Shown in pieces: positions 48,623 through 58,188 of a DNA stretch of 64,000 nucleotides (position 1 is its first letter; each line of letters opens with the position of its first letter). Both the position numbers and the translations under genes were made by a program. The stretch is from Marinomonas ostreistagni (lineage in GTDB: Bacteria > Pseudomonadota > Gammaproteobacteria > Pseudomonadales > Marinomonadaceae), in assembly GCF_016888445.1 (NCBI RefSeq), contig NZ_JAFEKF010000001.1:1054001-1118000 (forward strand), read 5' to 3'. Below the pieces are notes generated by a model. That model had not been told where the DNA came from, searched no databases, and saw only the letters and a program-made list of their open reading frames with translations.

Positions 48623-49868
48623 GTGTATGGCCGTCCCCAAGTACGATGTACTTTTGACTGGTCAAGCCCACAAGCCCAACGGGACCACGGGCGTGGATTT
48701 TATCCGTAGAGATGCCGATTTCAGCCCCCAAACCGTACTCAAAGCCGTCAGCGAAAGCTGTAGAAGCATTCACCATGACCGACGATGAATCGACGGCCGC
48801 CATGAACACACGCGTCTTGCTGTAATTTTGCGTTACGATTGCGTCTGAGTGATGCGAACCATACGTATTAATGTGGTCAATAGCAGCATCCATATCCGCT
48901 ACAGCTTTTATAGAAAGCTTTGGTGCAAGGTATTCAGTCTGCCAATCTTCTTCTGTGGCTTCACCGGCCTCAATCACCGCTCGAGTTTGCTCACAGCCCA
49001 CTAACTCAACACCCTTTTCAGCCAAGGCAACGGCAATACGCGGCAAAAACGTTGCGGCCGCTTGCTCATGTACCAACAAGGTTTCCATCGCGTTACAAAC
49101 ACCATAGCGGCGAGTCTTCGCATTCATTGCAATAGCAAACGCTTTATCAAAGTCCGCTTCATCGTCTACGTACACATGACAAATGCCATCTAAGTGCTTA
49201 ATCACTGGCACACGTGCATCGTTACTGATGCGTTCAATTAAGCTTTTACCACCACGCGGCACAATGACATCAACAAACTCTGGCATCGCAATTAACAAGC
49301 CTACAGCCTCGCGGTCAGTGGTATTGATCACCTGCACCGCCTCTTGAGGCAAATCTGCTGCCGCTAAACCCGCTTGCACTGCTTGAGCAATGGCTTGGTT
49401 AGAATAGTAAGCCTCACTACCGCCACGCAAAATCGTCGCGTTACCTGACTTTAGACATAAGCTTGCAGCATCGATAGTTACGTTTGGGCGCGATTCATAA
49501 ATAATACCGATCACCCCCAACGGCACACGCATCTTACCTAAATGAATACCTGAAGGGCGATACACCATATCGGTGACCTCACCTACTGGGTCTGGCAACG
49601 AAGCGACTTGATTAAGCCCCTCGATCATGCCATCGATACGAGCATCGGTCAGAGCCAAACGATCTAGCATTGCTTCGTCTAACCCTTTCGCTTTACCGGC
49701 TTCTAAGTCCTTAGCATTCTCCTCTTTGAGTCGAGGTCGTGCTTGCTCCAACGCATCAGCCATTGCATATAAAGCATTATTTTTTTGCTCAGTGGAGACA
49801 CGCGCCAAAAGACGTGACGCTGCACGCGCCTTCTGGCCGACTTCGTTCATGTAGGATTCTAAGGACAT
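48612..49868 (-). CDS. proA: Glutamate-5-semialdehyde dehydrogenase (gamma-glutamyl phosphate reductase)
   Basis: ProA reduces gamma-glutamyl phosphate to the semialdehyde in proline synthesis. The 418 residues include the NADP-site segment [15 protein letters not shown], the catalytic-Cys region [15 protein letters not shown], and the C-terminal [20 protein letters not shown]. proB is not adjacent. It begins the minus-strand cluster proA-nadD-rsfS-rlmH-mrdA-rodA and is divergent from trmO. Confidence 0.98.
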   Translation of the reverse strand: MSLESYMNEVGQKARAASRLLARVSTEQKNNALYAMADALEQARPRLKEENAKDLEAGKAKGLDEAMLDRLALTDARIDGMIEGLNQVASLPDPVGEVTDMVYRPSGIHLGKMRVPLGVIGIIYESRPNVTIDAASLCLKSGNATILRGGSEAYYSNQAIAQAVQAGLAAADLPQEAVQVINTTDREAVGLLIAMPEFVDVIVPRGGKSLIERISNDARVPVIKHLDGICHVYVDDEADFDKAFAIAMNAKTRRYGVCNAMETLLVHEQAAATFLPRIAVALAEKGVELVGCEQTRAVIEAGEATEEDWQTEYLAPKLSIKAVADMDAAIDHINTYGSHHSDAIVTQNYSKTRVFMAAVDSSSVMVNASTAFADGFEYGLGAEIGISTDKIHARGPVGLVGLTSQKYIVLGDGHTRDN

Positions 49869-49995
49869 TTTATACTCTCTTATTTAACCAGCGATTTCGC
49901 GCCCTACAGGACGCCATTTCTACAGATAACCGTTATACTATCACAACTTACAGATCGTCATTCTCAAATATTGATAGCCGAACCGATAATTTCTC

Positions 49996-50709
49996 ATGAC
50001 ACAGTTTCAATTCCAACAGATCGGCGTTGTCCATTCTTGCTACAAACAAAAATTTGGCATCCCGCGCCAACCTGGATTAGTCAAACAAGCGTCGGCTAGC
50101 ATTGAATTGCTACCCCCTTTTAATCGACTCGACACGCTTGATGGCCTTGAGGGCTTTTCTCATATTTGGGTGCACTTTATTTTTCATCAATGCATCAACG
50201 ATAACTGGAAGGCAAAAATTCGACCGCCACGTTTAGGCGGCAAAAAGAAGATGGGGATTTTCGCAACTAGGGCTACCCACCGACCTAACCCACTAGGGTT
50301 ATCCGTGGTTGAACTACTCAGCATCCGCCAAGAGGATGGCAGAGTCTTCATCGACATTGCTGGTGCCGATTTGCTTGATCAAACGCCAGTGGTCGATATA
50401 AAGCCTTACCTACCTTACGCTGATGCCATTACCGATGCGCAAGGTGGCTTTGCCCCAGAACGTACCGAACTGAAACCCGTATTTTTTTCAGAGCTCGCAC
50501 TATCACAACTTAACGACTATAAAGAAACCTATCAGCGCGACTTAAAGCCTCTCATCGAGCAAGTCATTGGCCAAGACCCAAGACCATCACATATGACCCA
50601 GCAACAAGGGCGCACACACGCCAACACACTTTGGAATGCCGATGTAAAATGGGTAGCAGAAAATGGCCAGTTTCATGTGTTGTACATCGATTACCCATTT
50701 GGAGATTAG
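49996..50709 (+). CDS. trmO: tRNA (t6A37-N6)-methyltransferase
   Basis: TrmO (TsaA/YaeB) methylates N6-threonylcarbamoyladenosine at tRNA position 37 to m6t6A. The 237 residues begin with the typical FQQIGVVHSCYKQKFGIPRQPGL and contain HIWVHFIFHQ, ATRATHRPNPLGLSVVELL and DLLDQTPVVDIKPYLPY, which form the SAM-binding barrel. The C-terminal extension carries the second domain (VKWVAENGQFHVLYIDYPF). It starts divergently from proA. Confidence 0.95.
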   Translation: MTQFQFQQIGVVHSCYKQKFGIPRQPGLVKQASASIELLPPFNRLDTLDGLEGFSHIWVHFIFHQCINDNWKAKIRPPRLGGKKKMGIFATRATHRPNPLGLSVVELLSIRQEDGRVFIDIAGADLLDQTPVVDIKPYLPYADAITDAQGGFAPERTELKPVFFSELALSQLNDYKETYQRDLKPLIEQVIGQDPRPSHMTQQQGRTHANTLWNADVKWVAENGQFHVLYIDYPFGD

Positions 50710-50712
50710 CCG

Positions 50713-50973
50713 ATGAACAAATCCAAAATGCTCAACGCTTACAAGACTGTGAATAAGTTAAAGCAAGCATCACAACCTGAATCAGACACGCAATCTGCCG
50801 AGCCACAACTGTATCGCTCAGATTACGATGAGAAACTGATCAAAGAGTATCATTTCGCGAAATTTCAGAAGAATTTAGATCAAATACAACACAATCCAGA
50901 ACTGACCGAGCTGTTGGAAAAAGCGGAATGGAGTGATGAGGATGTGCAGAGATTGTTGGCCTTATTTCGCTAG
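50713..50973 (+). CDS. Small protein of unknown function downstream of trmO
   Basis: An 86-residue charged protein, rich in Lys, Gln and Glu, begins 3 bases after trmO and is probably translated from the same message. It is mostly helical (LLEKAEWSDEDVQRLLALF near the C-terminus) and has no signal peptide or membrane segment. I do not recognise a family. Confidence 0.7.
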   Translation: MNKSKMLNAYKTVNKLKQASQPESDTQSAEPQLYRSDYDEKLIKEYHFAKFQKNLDQIQHNPELTELLEKAEWSDEDVQRLLALFR

Positions 50974-51051
50974 CATTCTAGCTATACCCACGTTTATCCA
51001 CATCTTCTGTGTATAGTTTATTTGTCAATCGATCACTAAAAAAAAGCATAA

Positions 51052-51080
51052 AAAAAGCGGGCCAAATTGGCCCGCTTTTT
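51052..51080. terminator. Bidirectional terminator between the small gene and rpsA
   Basis: AAAAAGCGGGCC and GGCCCGCTTTTT form a 12-bp perfect stem with a 5-base loop. It ends the convergent trmO and rpsA transcripts. Confidence 0.88.
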
Positions 51081-51103
51081 AAAACATTATTCTGAGATCA
51101 GAA

Positions 51104-52786
51104 TTAGTTTTGGTTCTCAAGTTGAGCTTTGATTAGGTCACCGATTGTAGTCGGGCCATTTGCTTCAGCTTGCTGTTTCTCAGTGTGAGATTTCAGTGCA
51201 GCTTTCTCTTCAGAAGCGTCTTTCGCTTTAACAGAGATAGCAATTGTACGAGCTTTACGATCTACGTTCGTGATCGCAGCTTCTACAGAGTCACCTTCTT
51301 TCAGTACAGAAGAAGCATCTTCTACACGCTCACGGCTGATTTCAGAAACTTTCAAGTAAGCTTCAACGCCTTCAGCTAGAGTAACAGTCGCACCTTTCGC
51401 ATCAACTTCAGATACAGTACCAGTTACGATCGCACCTTTGTCGTTTTCAGCTACGAATGCTACGAAAGGATCTTGCTCTAGTTGTTTAACACCTAGAGAG
51501 ATACGCTCACGCTCAGCATCGATAGAAAGAACAACAGTTTCTAGCACATCACCTTTCTTGTATTGACGAACTGCTTCTTCACCAGTCTCATCCCAAGATA
51601 GGTCAGATAGGTGTACAAGGCCGTCGATACCACCGTCAAGACCGATGAATACGCCGAAGTCAGTGATAGACTTGATTGCGCCAGAGATCTTGTCGCCTTT
51701 GTTGAATGATGTAGCGAACTCTTCCCATGGGTTTGGAGTGCACTGCTTGATACCTAGAGAAATACGACGACGCTCTTCGTCGATGTCTAGGATCATAACT
51801 TCTACTTCGTCGCCGATTTGAACAACTTTAGAAGGGTGGATGTTTTTGTTAGTCCAGTCCATTTCAGAAACGTGTACTAGACCTTCAACGCCCTCTTCAA
51901 GCTCAGCGAAGCAACCGTAGTCAGTTAGGTTTGTAACGCGTGCAGTTACTTTCGTACCTTCTGGGTAACGAGCTTTGATTGCTACCCATGGATCTTCACC
52001 TAGTTGCTTAAGACCTAGAGATACGCGGTTACGCTCACGGTCAAACTTAAGAACTTTAACGTCGATCTCGTCACCTACAGCGATGATTTCGCTTGGGTGC
52101 TTGATACGTTTCCAAGACATGTCAGTGATGTGTAGAAGACCATCAACACCACCCAAGTCAACGAACGCACCGTAATCAGTAAGGTTCTTAACGATACCTT
52201 TAACTTCTTGACCTTCTTCAAGGTTAGCAAGAAGAGTTTCACGCTCAGCGCTGTTAGTCGCTTCCATAACGGCACGACGAGATACAACAACGTTGTTACG
52301 TTTCTGATCAAGCTTGATAAGTTTGAACTCAAGTTCAACACCTTCAAGGTGAGATGTGTCACGGATAGGACGAACATCTACCAAAGAACCTGGCAAGAAA
52401 GCACGGATGTTAGCGATGTCAACAGTGAAGCCACCTTTAACTTTACCGTTGATGATACCTTTAACGATTTCACCTTCTTCGTAGGCTTTCTCAAGAACAG
52501 CCCAAGTTTCAGCGCGCTTAGCTTTCTCACGAGAAAGTTTAGTCTCACCGAAGCCGTCTTCAACAGCGTCAAGCGCTACTTTAACTTCGTCGCCGATGTT
52601 TAGAGTGAATTCGCCGCTCTCGTTAAGGAATTGAGAACGTGGGATAACGCCTTCTGATTTAAGACCTGCGTGAACAGTTACCCAGTCGCTGTCGATGTCA
52701 ACAACGATACCAGTAACAATCGAGCCTGGCGCCATTTCTACGCTTTTAAGGCTTTCTTCAAACAGTTCTGCGAAGCTTTGAGTCAT
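51104..52786 (-). CDS. rpsA: 30S ribosomal protein S1
   Basis: S1 binds mRNA and aids initiation. From ATG 52786, preceded by AGGAAT, the protein has 560 residues (557 in E. coli) with six S1/OB repeats, the clearest opening with [20 protein letters not shown] and [20 protein letters not shown]. The longer frame upstream to 52831 lies in the leader. It follows cmk with a 158-base leader, where autoregulation by S1 is possible, as in E. coli. It ends the gyrA-to-rpsA supraoperon. Confidence 0.98.
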   Translation of the reverse strand: MTQSFAELFEESLKSVEMAPGSIVTGIVVDIDSDWVTVHAGLKSEGVIPRSQFLNESGEFTLNIGDEVKVALDAVEDGFGETKLSREKAKRAETWAVLEKAYEEGEIVKGIINGKVKGGFTVDIANIRAFLPGSLVDVRPIRDTSHLEGVELEFKLIKLDQKRNNVVVSRRAVMEATNSAERETLLANLEEGQEVKGIVKNLTDYGAFVDLGGVDGLLHITDMSWKRIKHPSEIIAVGDEIDVKVLKFDRERNRVSLGLKQLGEDPWVAIKARYPEGTKVTARVTNLTDYGCFAELEEGVEGLVHVSEMDWTNKNIHPSKVVQIGDEVEVMILDIDEERRRISLGIKQCTPNPWEEFATSFNKGDKISGAIKSITDFGVFIGLDGGIDGLVHLSDLSWDETGEEAVRQYKKGDVLETVVLSIDAERERISLGVKQLEQDPFVAFVAENDKGAIVTGTVSEVDAKGATVTLAEGVEAYLKVSEISRERVEDASSVLKEGDSVEAAITNVDRKARTIAISVKAKDASEEKAALKSHTEKQQAEANGPTTIGDLIKAQLENQN

Positions 52787-52944
52787 TGTGATTCCTATAA
52801 ATACGGAACAACTAAATGTTCCCTGCCACATCGCCAGCTTATGTGGGGTTAATTTACTTAAATTGCGATTTGGTTTTAACTGGCCCCAAAATCGACTTAT
52901 CAGAGTATTTTAGCACAATCTTTAAGCATAAATACAGCTGTATC

Positions 52945-53628
52945 TTAGCAATAGGCAGCTTTGCTTGCTTGCTCTAAGATGGTTTCGACCACTTGTTCAA
53001 TGGTCATCTCAGTACTATCGATCACTAGTGCACCGACCGCCGGCACCAAAGGGGCAACCGGACGATTGGCATCGCGCTCATCGCGCTCTTTAATGGTGCG
53101 CACAAGCTCTTCAAAATCTACTACTTCGCCTTTCTGCTCAAGCTGTAGCTGACGACGTTTCGCGCGCTCTTCTGCGCTGGCGGTTAAAAACACCTTAATC
53201 GATGCTTCAGGGAAAACTACCGTTCCCATATCGCGACCATCTGCTACTAAACCTGGCTCATCAACAAAGGCTCGTTGGCGCAATAACAAGCCTTCACGCA
53301 CCTGTGGCACCGCGGCAAGCTTAGACGCTTGATTACCGACCACTTCATTGCGAATAGCCTGAGTAACCACCTCACCTTCTAAAATAATATCCACTGACCC
53401 ATCAGCTGTTTGCTGGAATTGGATATCAAGATGCTCTGCTAAAACACGTAGCGCACCTACATCATCCGTTGAAATACCGTGGTGCTCTGCTGCCAACGCC
53501 AATAGGCGATACAAGGCACCACTATCAAGCAAATGCCAACCCAGCTTCTCTGCGACTAATTGACTGACAGTGCCTTTACCAGCACCACTTGGGCCATCAA
53601 TCGTAATAACTGGGGCTTGATTCATCAT
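52945..53628 (-). CDS. cmk: Cytidylate kinase
   Basis: Cmk phosphorylates CMP and dCMP. The 227 residues show the P-loop [19 protein letters not shown], the substrate region [15 protein letters not shown] and [20 protein letters not shown], and the LID-like [14 protein letters not shown] 53628 has an AGAGGA ribosome site and lies 15 bases after the tyrA-aroA gene. Confidence 0.97.
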   Translation of the reverse strand: MMNQAPVITIDGPSGAGKGTVSQLVAEKLGWHLLDSGALYRLLALAAEHHGISTDDVGALRVLAEHLDIQFQQTADGSVDIILEGEVVTQAIRNEVVGNQASKLAAVPQVREGLLLRQRAFVDEPGLVADGRDMGTVVFPEASIKVFLTASAEERAKRRQLQLEQKGEVVDFEELVRTIKERDERDANRPVAPLVPAVGALVIDSTEMTIEQVVETILEQASKAAYC

Positions 53629-53643
53629 AACTGTTCCTCTTAT

Positions 53644-55857
53644 TTAGCCGTCCACTGAGCCTTTAAGACCCAGCTGCGCGGCAATTTCTTCTAAGTTTGG
53701 AATTTGCTCTAGCAGGTTCTGGCAATCCCTTACGGTTGCCCCGCTACGGCAGCGCGATGACAGCAATAAAAATGCCAACGCCACCAAGTCGTTACCAGCA
53801 CTGTCTAGATCCCCTCCCTCAGGGGTCCGTCCTTGTACAAATAAAGTTCCGGCGTGCCATTCGCAAGCACCGCCAACATGATTCACACCATCGATAAGCG
53901 TCGTGATGCGATCTTCATAAAAGTATGGCAGATGAGCGATCCCTTCGAATTGGCTCGTCCCTTCTGCATACACGGCCGCTGCCGTAAGCAACGGCAAAAA
54001 TCCACGCAATAAGCGCACTTGCTGAGTATCAAGACTCCAAGCTTGCAACTTAGCGAAAGACACGGTTAATGAACGCGCTGCAAATACCGACTCCACTGAC
54101 TCAGACCAGTGCAGCTTCATTCCAGCGCCCTCCAGCACTGCAAACAACGCAGCCAAACGTCCTTCTGGCGCCACCCCCGTCAACTTAACGTTAGAGCCTG
54201 GTAATAGCGTCGCCAGCAAAGCCACCCAAACCACCTGCTGCGCATCTGCAGGTAACGTTAGGCTTGCGCCTTTGAGACAACCTGACTCAACCTTCAGTTC
54301 ACCACTTTTGGCATCAGTGTCTAGCGAGACACCAAAACAATTAAATAAGGCCGCCATGGGCGCATCTAGGGTTTCTTCGGAGGTAAAACGACTCACGCCA
54401 CCACTGAACAAGCTCAACAAAATCGCAGCAGACACCAACCTTGCCGAAGGCTGTCCTGGCAACGTTTGTGTCAACGGCTGAATCGCAGAAGGCTGCACTT
54501 TAAACGGTAAACAGTCTGCCGGCGCGCTCGTCACATTAGCCCCAGCCGCACTGAGCAGAGCCAACAATTGTGTGAAAGGTGTATTCGTTAACGCCTCTTC
54601 ACCAATCACCTCAACTGGGAAGGCTTGACCTGCCAAAACAGGCAACAAGAGATATAAGCTAGTGGCTGAGTTATGCACGTTGATCGGCGCAATCGGTGCC
54701 CGTAATCCTTGACGCCCCACCCCATGCACACGCACATAACCGGGTGCAAATTCTTCGATCACAACGCCCATGTCACGCAGCGCTTGCAGCGTTACTTTGA
54801 CATCGCCAGCCAAATCAATATTAGCCAATTCGCTAACGCCCTCGGACAGGGCGGCCATGATAAGCGCTCTATGTGACAAAGATTTGTCACCCAGCAAAGA
54901 AATTTCACCTTGAATAGCAGAGGCTGGCGACACCTGAATAGCCACCTGCTTAGCTTGTGGCTTACCCAGCGTACGCTGCTCCAATAAACGCAAAAAATGG
55001 TCACGTGCAGATTTGGCACGAGTAAATACGCCATACATGGATGCGCCGTCCGCATCAACGATCGCTTGGCGCATATCAGCAAGGCGCTCAGTGAACAAAT
55101 CTAACGTCGACAGCGTTGCCTCTTTGTTGGCCAAAAACACATCGCGCCACATTACCGGGTCACTTGAAGCAATACGCGTAAAGTCACGGAAACCTCCCGC
55201 CGCAAAGCGAAAGATATCTTGGCTGCGATCAGCATTGGCCAACGCATCAACTAGGGTATAGGCCAGCAAATGCGGCAAATGACTAGAAGCTGCCAACACA
55301 TGATCATGATGATCCACATCCATACTGACCACATCTGCTCCGACCGCTCGCCAAAGGCGATGCAATCGATCTAACTGCTCAGGGTCCGAATCCGGCAATG
55401 GCGTCACAATCGCCATATGCTTTTCAAACAAATGTGGATTGGCAGCTAGCACCCCACTCTTCTCAGCGCCCGCGATCGGATGCCCAGGAATAAAATTAGC
55501 TGGCACCTCACCAAATACCTGCGCCGCAGCCTCGACTACACTACCTTTAGTAGAGCCCACATCCGTGATCAACATATCTGGGCGCCAGTAAGGCTTAATT
55601 TCACTCAACACCGAAGCCATCGCTCGCACAGGTGTCGCCAAAATAATAATATCGATCTGACTTAGGGTCTGTTCATCAAGCTTCGCAGGATGATCAATCA
55701 CCCCAGCAGACACCCCAAGCGTTAGCTCACCGTCGCGACGATCTGCACCAAACAGTGTCGCCAAGCCTTGCTGTTTTAGGCTCTTTGCAAAGGAGCCACC
55801 AATCATCCCTAAACCGACGATCAGTACATTACCAAACTCTTTTGTCTTGTCTTGCAT
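53644..55857 (-). CDS. tyrA: Fusion of prephenate dehydrogenase (TyrA) with a degenerate EPSP synthase-like (AroA) domain
   Basis: This is a 737-residue fusion of the kind found in pseudomonads and relatives. Residues 1-295 are TyrA, oxidatively decarboxylating prephenate or arogenate: NAD motif GLGMIGGSFAKSLK, GHPIAGAEKSG and HLPHLLAYTL are all intact. Residues 306-737 align with AroA, opening with LLGDKSLSHRAL (catalytic Lys325 kept). Almost every later catalytic or substrate-binding motif is lost: GNSGTxMRLL reads HNSATSLYLL (Arg to Tyr402), KRPM reads NTPF, SAQVKS reads SARLVS, the catalytic-Asp motif IDEFP reads LRGFLP, RVKESDR reads PYFYEDR and GDHRIAM reads GNDLVAL. The AroA half therefore looks inactive, and the only reliable enzyme is TyrA. 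It lies between pheA and cmk. Confidence 0.93.
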   Translation of the reverse strand: MQDKTKEFGNVLIVGLGMIGGSFAKSLKQQGLATLFGADRRDGELTLGVSAGVIDHPAKLDEQTLSQIDIIILATPVRAMASVLSEIKPYWRPDMLITDVGSTKGSVVEAAAQVFGEVPANFIPGHPIAGAEKSGVLAANPHLFEKHMAIVTPLPDSDPEQLDRLHRLWRAVGADVVSMDVDHHDHVLAASSHLPHLLAYTLVDALANADRSQDIFRFAAGGFRDFTRIASSDPVMWRDVFLANKEATLSTLDLFTERLADMRQAIVDADGASMYGVFTRAKSARDHFLRLLEQRTLGKPQAKQVAIQVSPASAIQGEISLLGDKSLSHRALIMAALSEGVSELANIDLAGDVKVTLQALRDMGVVIEEFAPGYVRVHGVGRQGLRAPIAPINVHNSATSLYLLLPVLAGQAFPVEVIGEEALTNTPFTQLLALLSAAGANVTSAPADCLPFKVQPSAIQPLTQTLPGQPSARLVSAAILLSLFSGGVSRFTSEETLDAPMAALFNCFGVSLDTDAKSGELKVESGCLKGASLTLPADAQQVVWVALLATLLPGSNVKLTGVAPEGRLAALFAVLEGAGMKLHWSESVESVFAARSLTVSFAKLQAWSLDTQQVRLLRGFLPLLTAAAVYAEGTSQFEGIAHLPYFYEDRITTLIDGVNHVGGACEWHAGTLFVQGRTPEGGDLDSAGNDLVALAFLLLSSRCRSGATVRDCQNLLEQIPNLEEIAAQLGLKGSVDG

Positions 55858-55885
55858 AGCAAGTGCCTTCTACTCGTTGTCTCGT

Positions 55886-57007
55886 TTACAGCACAGCGAC
55901 TGGGTAAGACCCAAGCACTTTCACTTCTGAGGCACGCTCACGCAGCTCAGCAATGACAGCCTTACAGGCGTCATCTTCGCAGTGGCCAACAAAATCGATG
56001 TAGAACACATAACCCCACTTACTAATGAGAGATGGGCGTGTTTCAAGGCGCGTCATATCCACACCATGTCGCTCAAATGACTCCAATAAGTGGTACAAAG
56101 CACCAGGTTCATTTTTAGCACTGACTAACAGCGATGTTTTATCTTTACCGCTGGCCGGTACTTTTTCATTGCCAATAATCAAAAAACGCGTGGTGTTCTC
56201 AGGGTGGTCTTCAATGTTCGCTGATACAACCGTCAGGTCGTACAACTCACTAGCGATCTCACCCGCAATGGCTGCCACGGCTTTACCATTTTTACCCGCT
56301 TCAGAAGCAAGACGTGCACCTTCAGCATTTGAGCTTACCGCGATGCGCTCTGCATGTGGCCAGTAGCGATCCAGCCAGGCACGACATTGGGCTAGTGATT
56401 GCTGATGTGAATAGATGTGAGTGACATCGTCCGCATTAATATTCGGCGCCACGAGCAAATTGTGGTGAATGCGAACTTCTACCTCACCACAGATTTTTAA
56501 GCGCGAGCCACGAAATGTATCCAAGGTATGATTCACCACACCTTCGGTAGAGTTTTCAACCGGCACCACACCATAGTTTGCAGCACCAGACTCCACCTCA
56601 CGAAACACCTCATCGATCGCCGCCATCGGCGCACTGATAATGGATTTACCAAAGTGCTTCAACGCTGCCTGCTGAGTAAAAGTGCCCTCAGGCCCTAAGA
56701 AAGCAATACGCATAGGACGCTCAAGCGCTAAGCAAGAAGACATCACTTGACGGAAAATCTTCGCCATCTCTTCGTGACCTAAAGGCCCTTTATTACGCTC
56801 CATGACGCGACGCAACACCTGAGCTTCACGTTCAGGTCGATAAAAAACAACATCCTGATCCCCTTGCTCAGCAAGTTTCACTTCCGCTACTTTTTGCGCA
56901 CAAGCGGCGCGCTCATTTATCAAATCCTGGATTTGGGCATCAATAGCATCGATGCGATCACGTAGCAGTGGCAACGTCATCGGAATGGTTTCGTTTTTTG
57001 TCGTCAT
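55886..57007 (-). CDS. pheA: Chorismate mutase / prephenate dehydratase (P-protein)
   Basis: PheA converts chorismate to prephenate and then to phenylpyruvate. The 373 residues hold an AroQ chorismate-mutase domain (LLRDRIDAIDAQIQDLINER; about 1-95), a dehydratase domain (FLGPEGTFTQQAAL, VPVENSTEGVVNHTLD, NTTRFLIIG) and a C-terminal ACT domain for phenylalanine feedback with GALYHLLESF and ETRPSLISKWGYVFY. It follows serC by 23 bases and precedes tyrA-aroA by 28. Confidence 0.97.
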   Translation of the reverse strand: MTTKNETIPMTLPLLRDRIDAIDAQIQDLINERAACAQKVAEVKLAEQGDQDVVFYRPEREAQVLRRVMERNKGPLGHEEMAKIFRQVMSSCLALERPMRIAFLGPEGTFTQQAALKHFGKSIISAPMAAIDEVFREVESGAANYGVVPVENSTEGVVNHTLDTFRGSRLKICGEVEVRIHHNLLVAPNINADDVTHIYSHQQSLAQCRAWLDRYWPHAERIAVSSNAEGARLASEAGKNGKAVAAIAGEIASELYDLTVVSANIEDHPENTTRFLIIGNEKVPASGKDKTSLLVSAKNEPGALYHLLESFERHGVDMTRLETRPSLISKWGYVFYIDFVGHCEDDACKAVIAELRERASEVKVLGSYPVAVL

Positions 57008-57030
57008 AGAGCGTGTGTCCTAATTACAAA

Positions 57031-58113
57031 TTAACCGTAGCGTTTCTCAAATGCCTGCATGAAGTCTACCAGCGCTTGCACGCCTGCTTTTGGCATAGCA
57101 TTGTAGATACTGGCACGCATTCCGCCTACTGAACGGTGTCCAGCAAGGGTACGCAACCCGGCTTTTTCTGACTCTTTAAGGAAAAGGGATTCAAGTGACT
57201 CATCTGCCAAAATAAATGGCACATTCATACGCGAACGGTAGCGCGAGTCAATTGGGTTAGAATAAAAATCGCTAGCATCGATGGCATCGTACAACAATGC
57301 TGCTTTTTCAATATTAATGGCTTCCATCGCCGCCACACCACCTTGCGCTTCTAGCCACTCAAATACTAAGTCAGCCAGATAAATAGCAAATGTCGGCGGC
57401 GTGTTCACCATGGAATCTTGCTCAGCCAAGTTAGCGTAAGACCAAACGCTTGGCAGGTTTGCATTATCGCTGCGCGCCAATAAATCCTTACGGATGATAT
57501 TCACCACGACACCAGCAGGGCCGATATTTTTCTGCGCTCCAGCGTAGATCATGCCGTACTTTGACACATCCAGAGGACGCGACAGAATAGTCGACGACAG
57601 ATCAGCAATAATAGGTAAATTTGTCTCAGGCAAGTCTGCAAACTCCACCCCACCAATGGTTTCATTAGGCGTCAAGTGAAGGTAAGCTGCACGTTCATCC
57701 AGCTCAAGGCTAGCGAAATCAGGCACTGTAGTGTAGCCCTCTGCCTTAGAAGAACCCGCAACAATAACATCAGCGTACTTACGCGCCTCTTTTATGGCCT
57801 TGGTTGACCAAGCGCCAGTGTCTAAGTAGCAGGCGGACGAAAAACCGTGGGTTAAGTTGGCTGGAATTTGGGCGAATGATGTCGATGCACCACCTTGCGT
57901 AAAGACTATTTCGTAGTCATCAGAAATGCCAAGCAGGCTCGACAGGCGACTCTTTGCGGACGCTAAAATCGAAACAAACTCGTCACTACGGTGACTCATT
58001 TCCATGACCGATACGCCTTTACCGTGCCAATCAAGTAGCTCAGCTTGAGCCTTACTTAACACAGCTTCAGGAAGCGCAGCGGGACCAGAACAAAAATTAT
58101 AAACTCGGCTCAT
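57031..58113 (-). CDS. serC: Phosphoserine aminotransferase
   Basis: SerC is a PLP enzyme making phosphoserine from 3-phosphohydroxypyruvate, and also acts in vitamin B6 synthesis. The 360 residues begin VYNFCSGPAALPEAVL and carry the PLP-binding Lys in MIYAGAQKNIGPAG, plus EIVFTQGGASTSFAQIP and the substrate-site end VGGMRASIYNAMP. It lies between gyrA and pheA. Confidence 0.98.
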   Translation of the reverse strand: MSRVYNFCSGPAALPEAVLSKAQAELLDWHGKGVSVMEMSHRSDEFVSILASAKSRLSSLLGISDDYEIVFTQGGASTSFAQIPANLTHGFSSACYLDTGAWSTKAIKEARKYADVIVAGSSKAEGYTTVPDFASLELDERAAYLHLTPNETIGGVEFADLPETNLPIIADLSSTILSRPLDVSKYGMIYAGAQKNIGPAGVVVNIIRKDLLARSDNANLPSVWSYANLAEQDSMVNTPPTFAIYLADLVFEWLEAQGGVAAMEAINIEKAALLYDAIDASDFYSNPIDSRYRSRMNVPFILADESLESLFLKESEKAGLRTLAGHRSVGGMRASIYNAMPKAGVQALVDFMQAFEKRYG

Positions 58114-58156
58114 CTGCCTTAAACCTCATTTAATGGCGTGCCGAATGGCACAAAAG

Positions 58157-58179
58157 AAGGCGCACCCTAGGTGCGCCTT
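58157..58179 (-). terminator. Hairpin between gyrA and serC
   Basis: AAGGCGCACC and GGTGCGCCTT form a perfect 10-bp stem with a 3-base loop; on the minus strand it is followed by CTTTTG. It may terminate part of the gyrA transcript. Confidence 0.65.
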
Positions 58180-58188
58180 ATCGGGCTT

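Noticed and set aside
52208-52603. Long plus-strand frame inside rpsA
   Set aside because: It is a shadow frame of a highly expressed gene with biased codon use; rpsA is certain.
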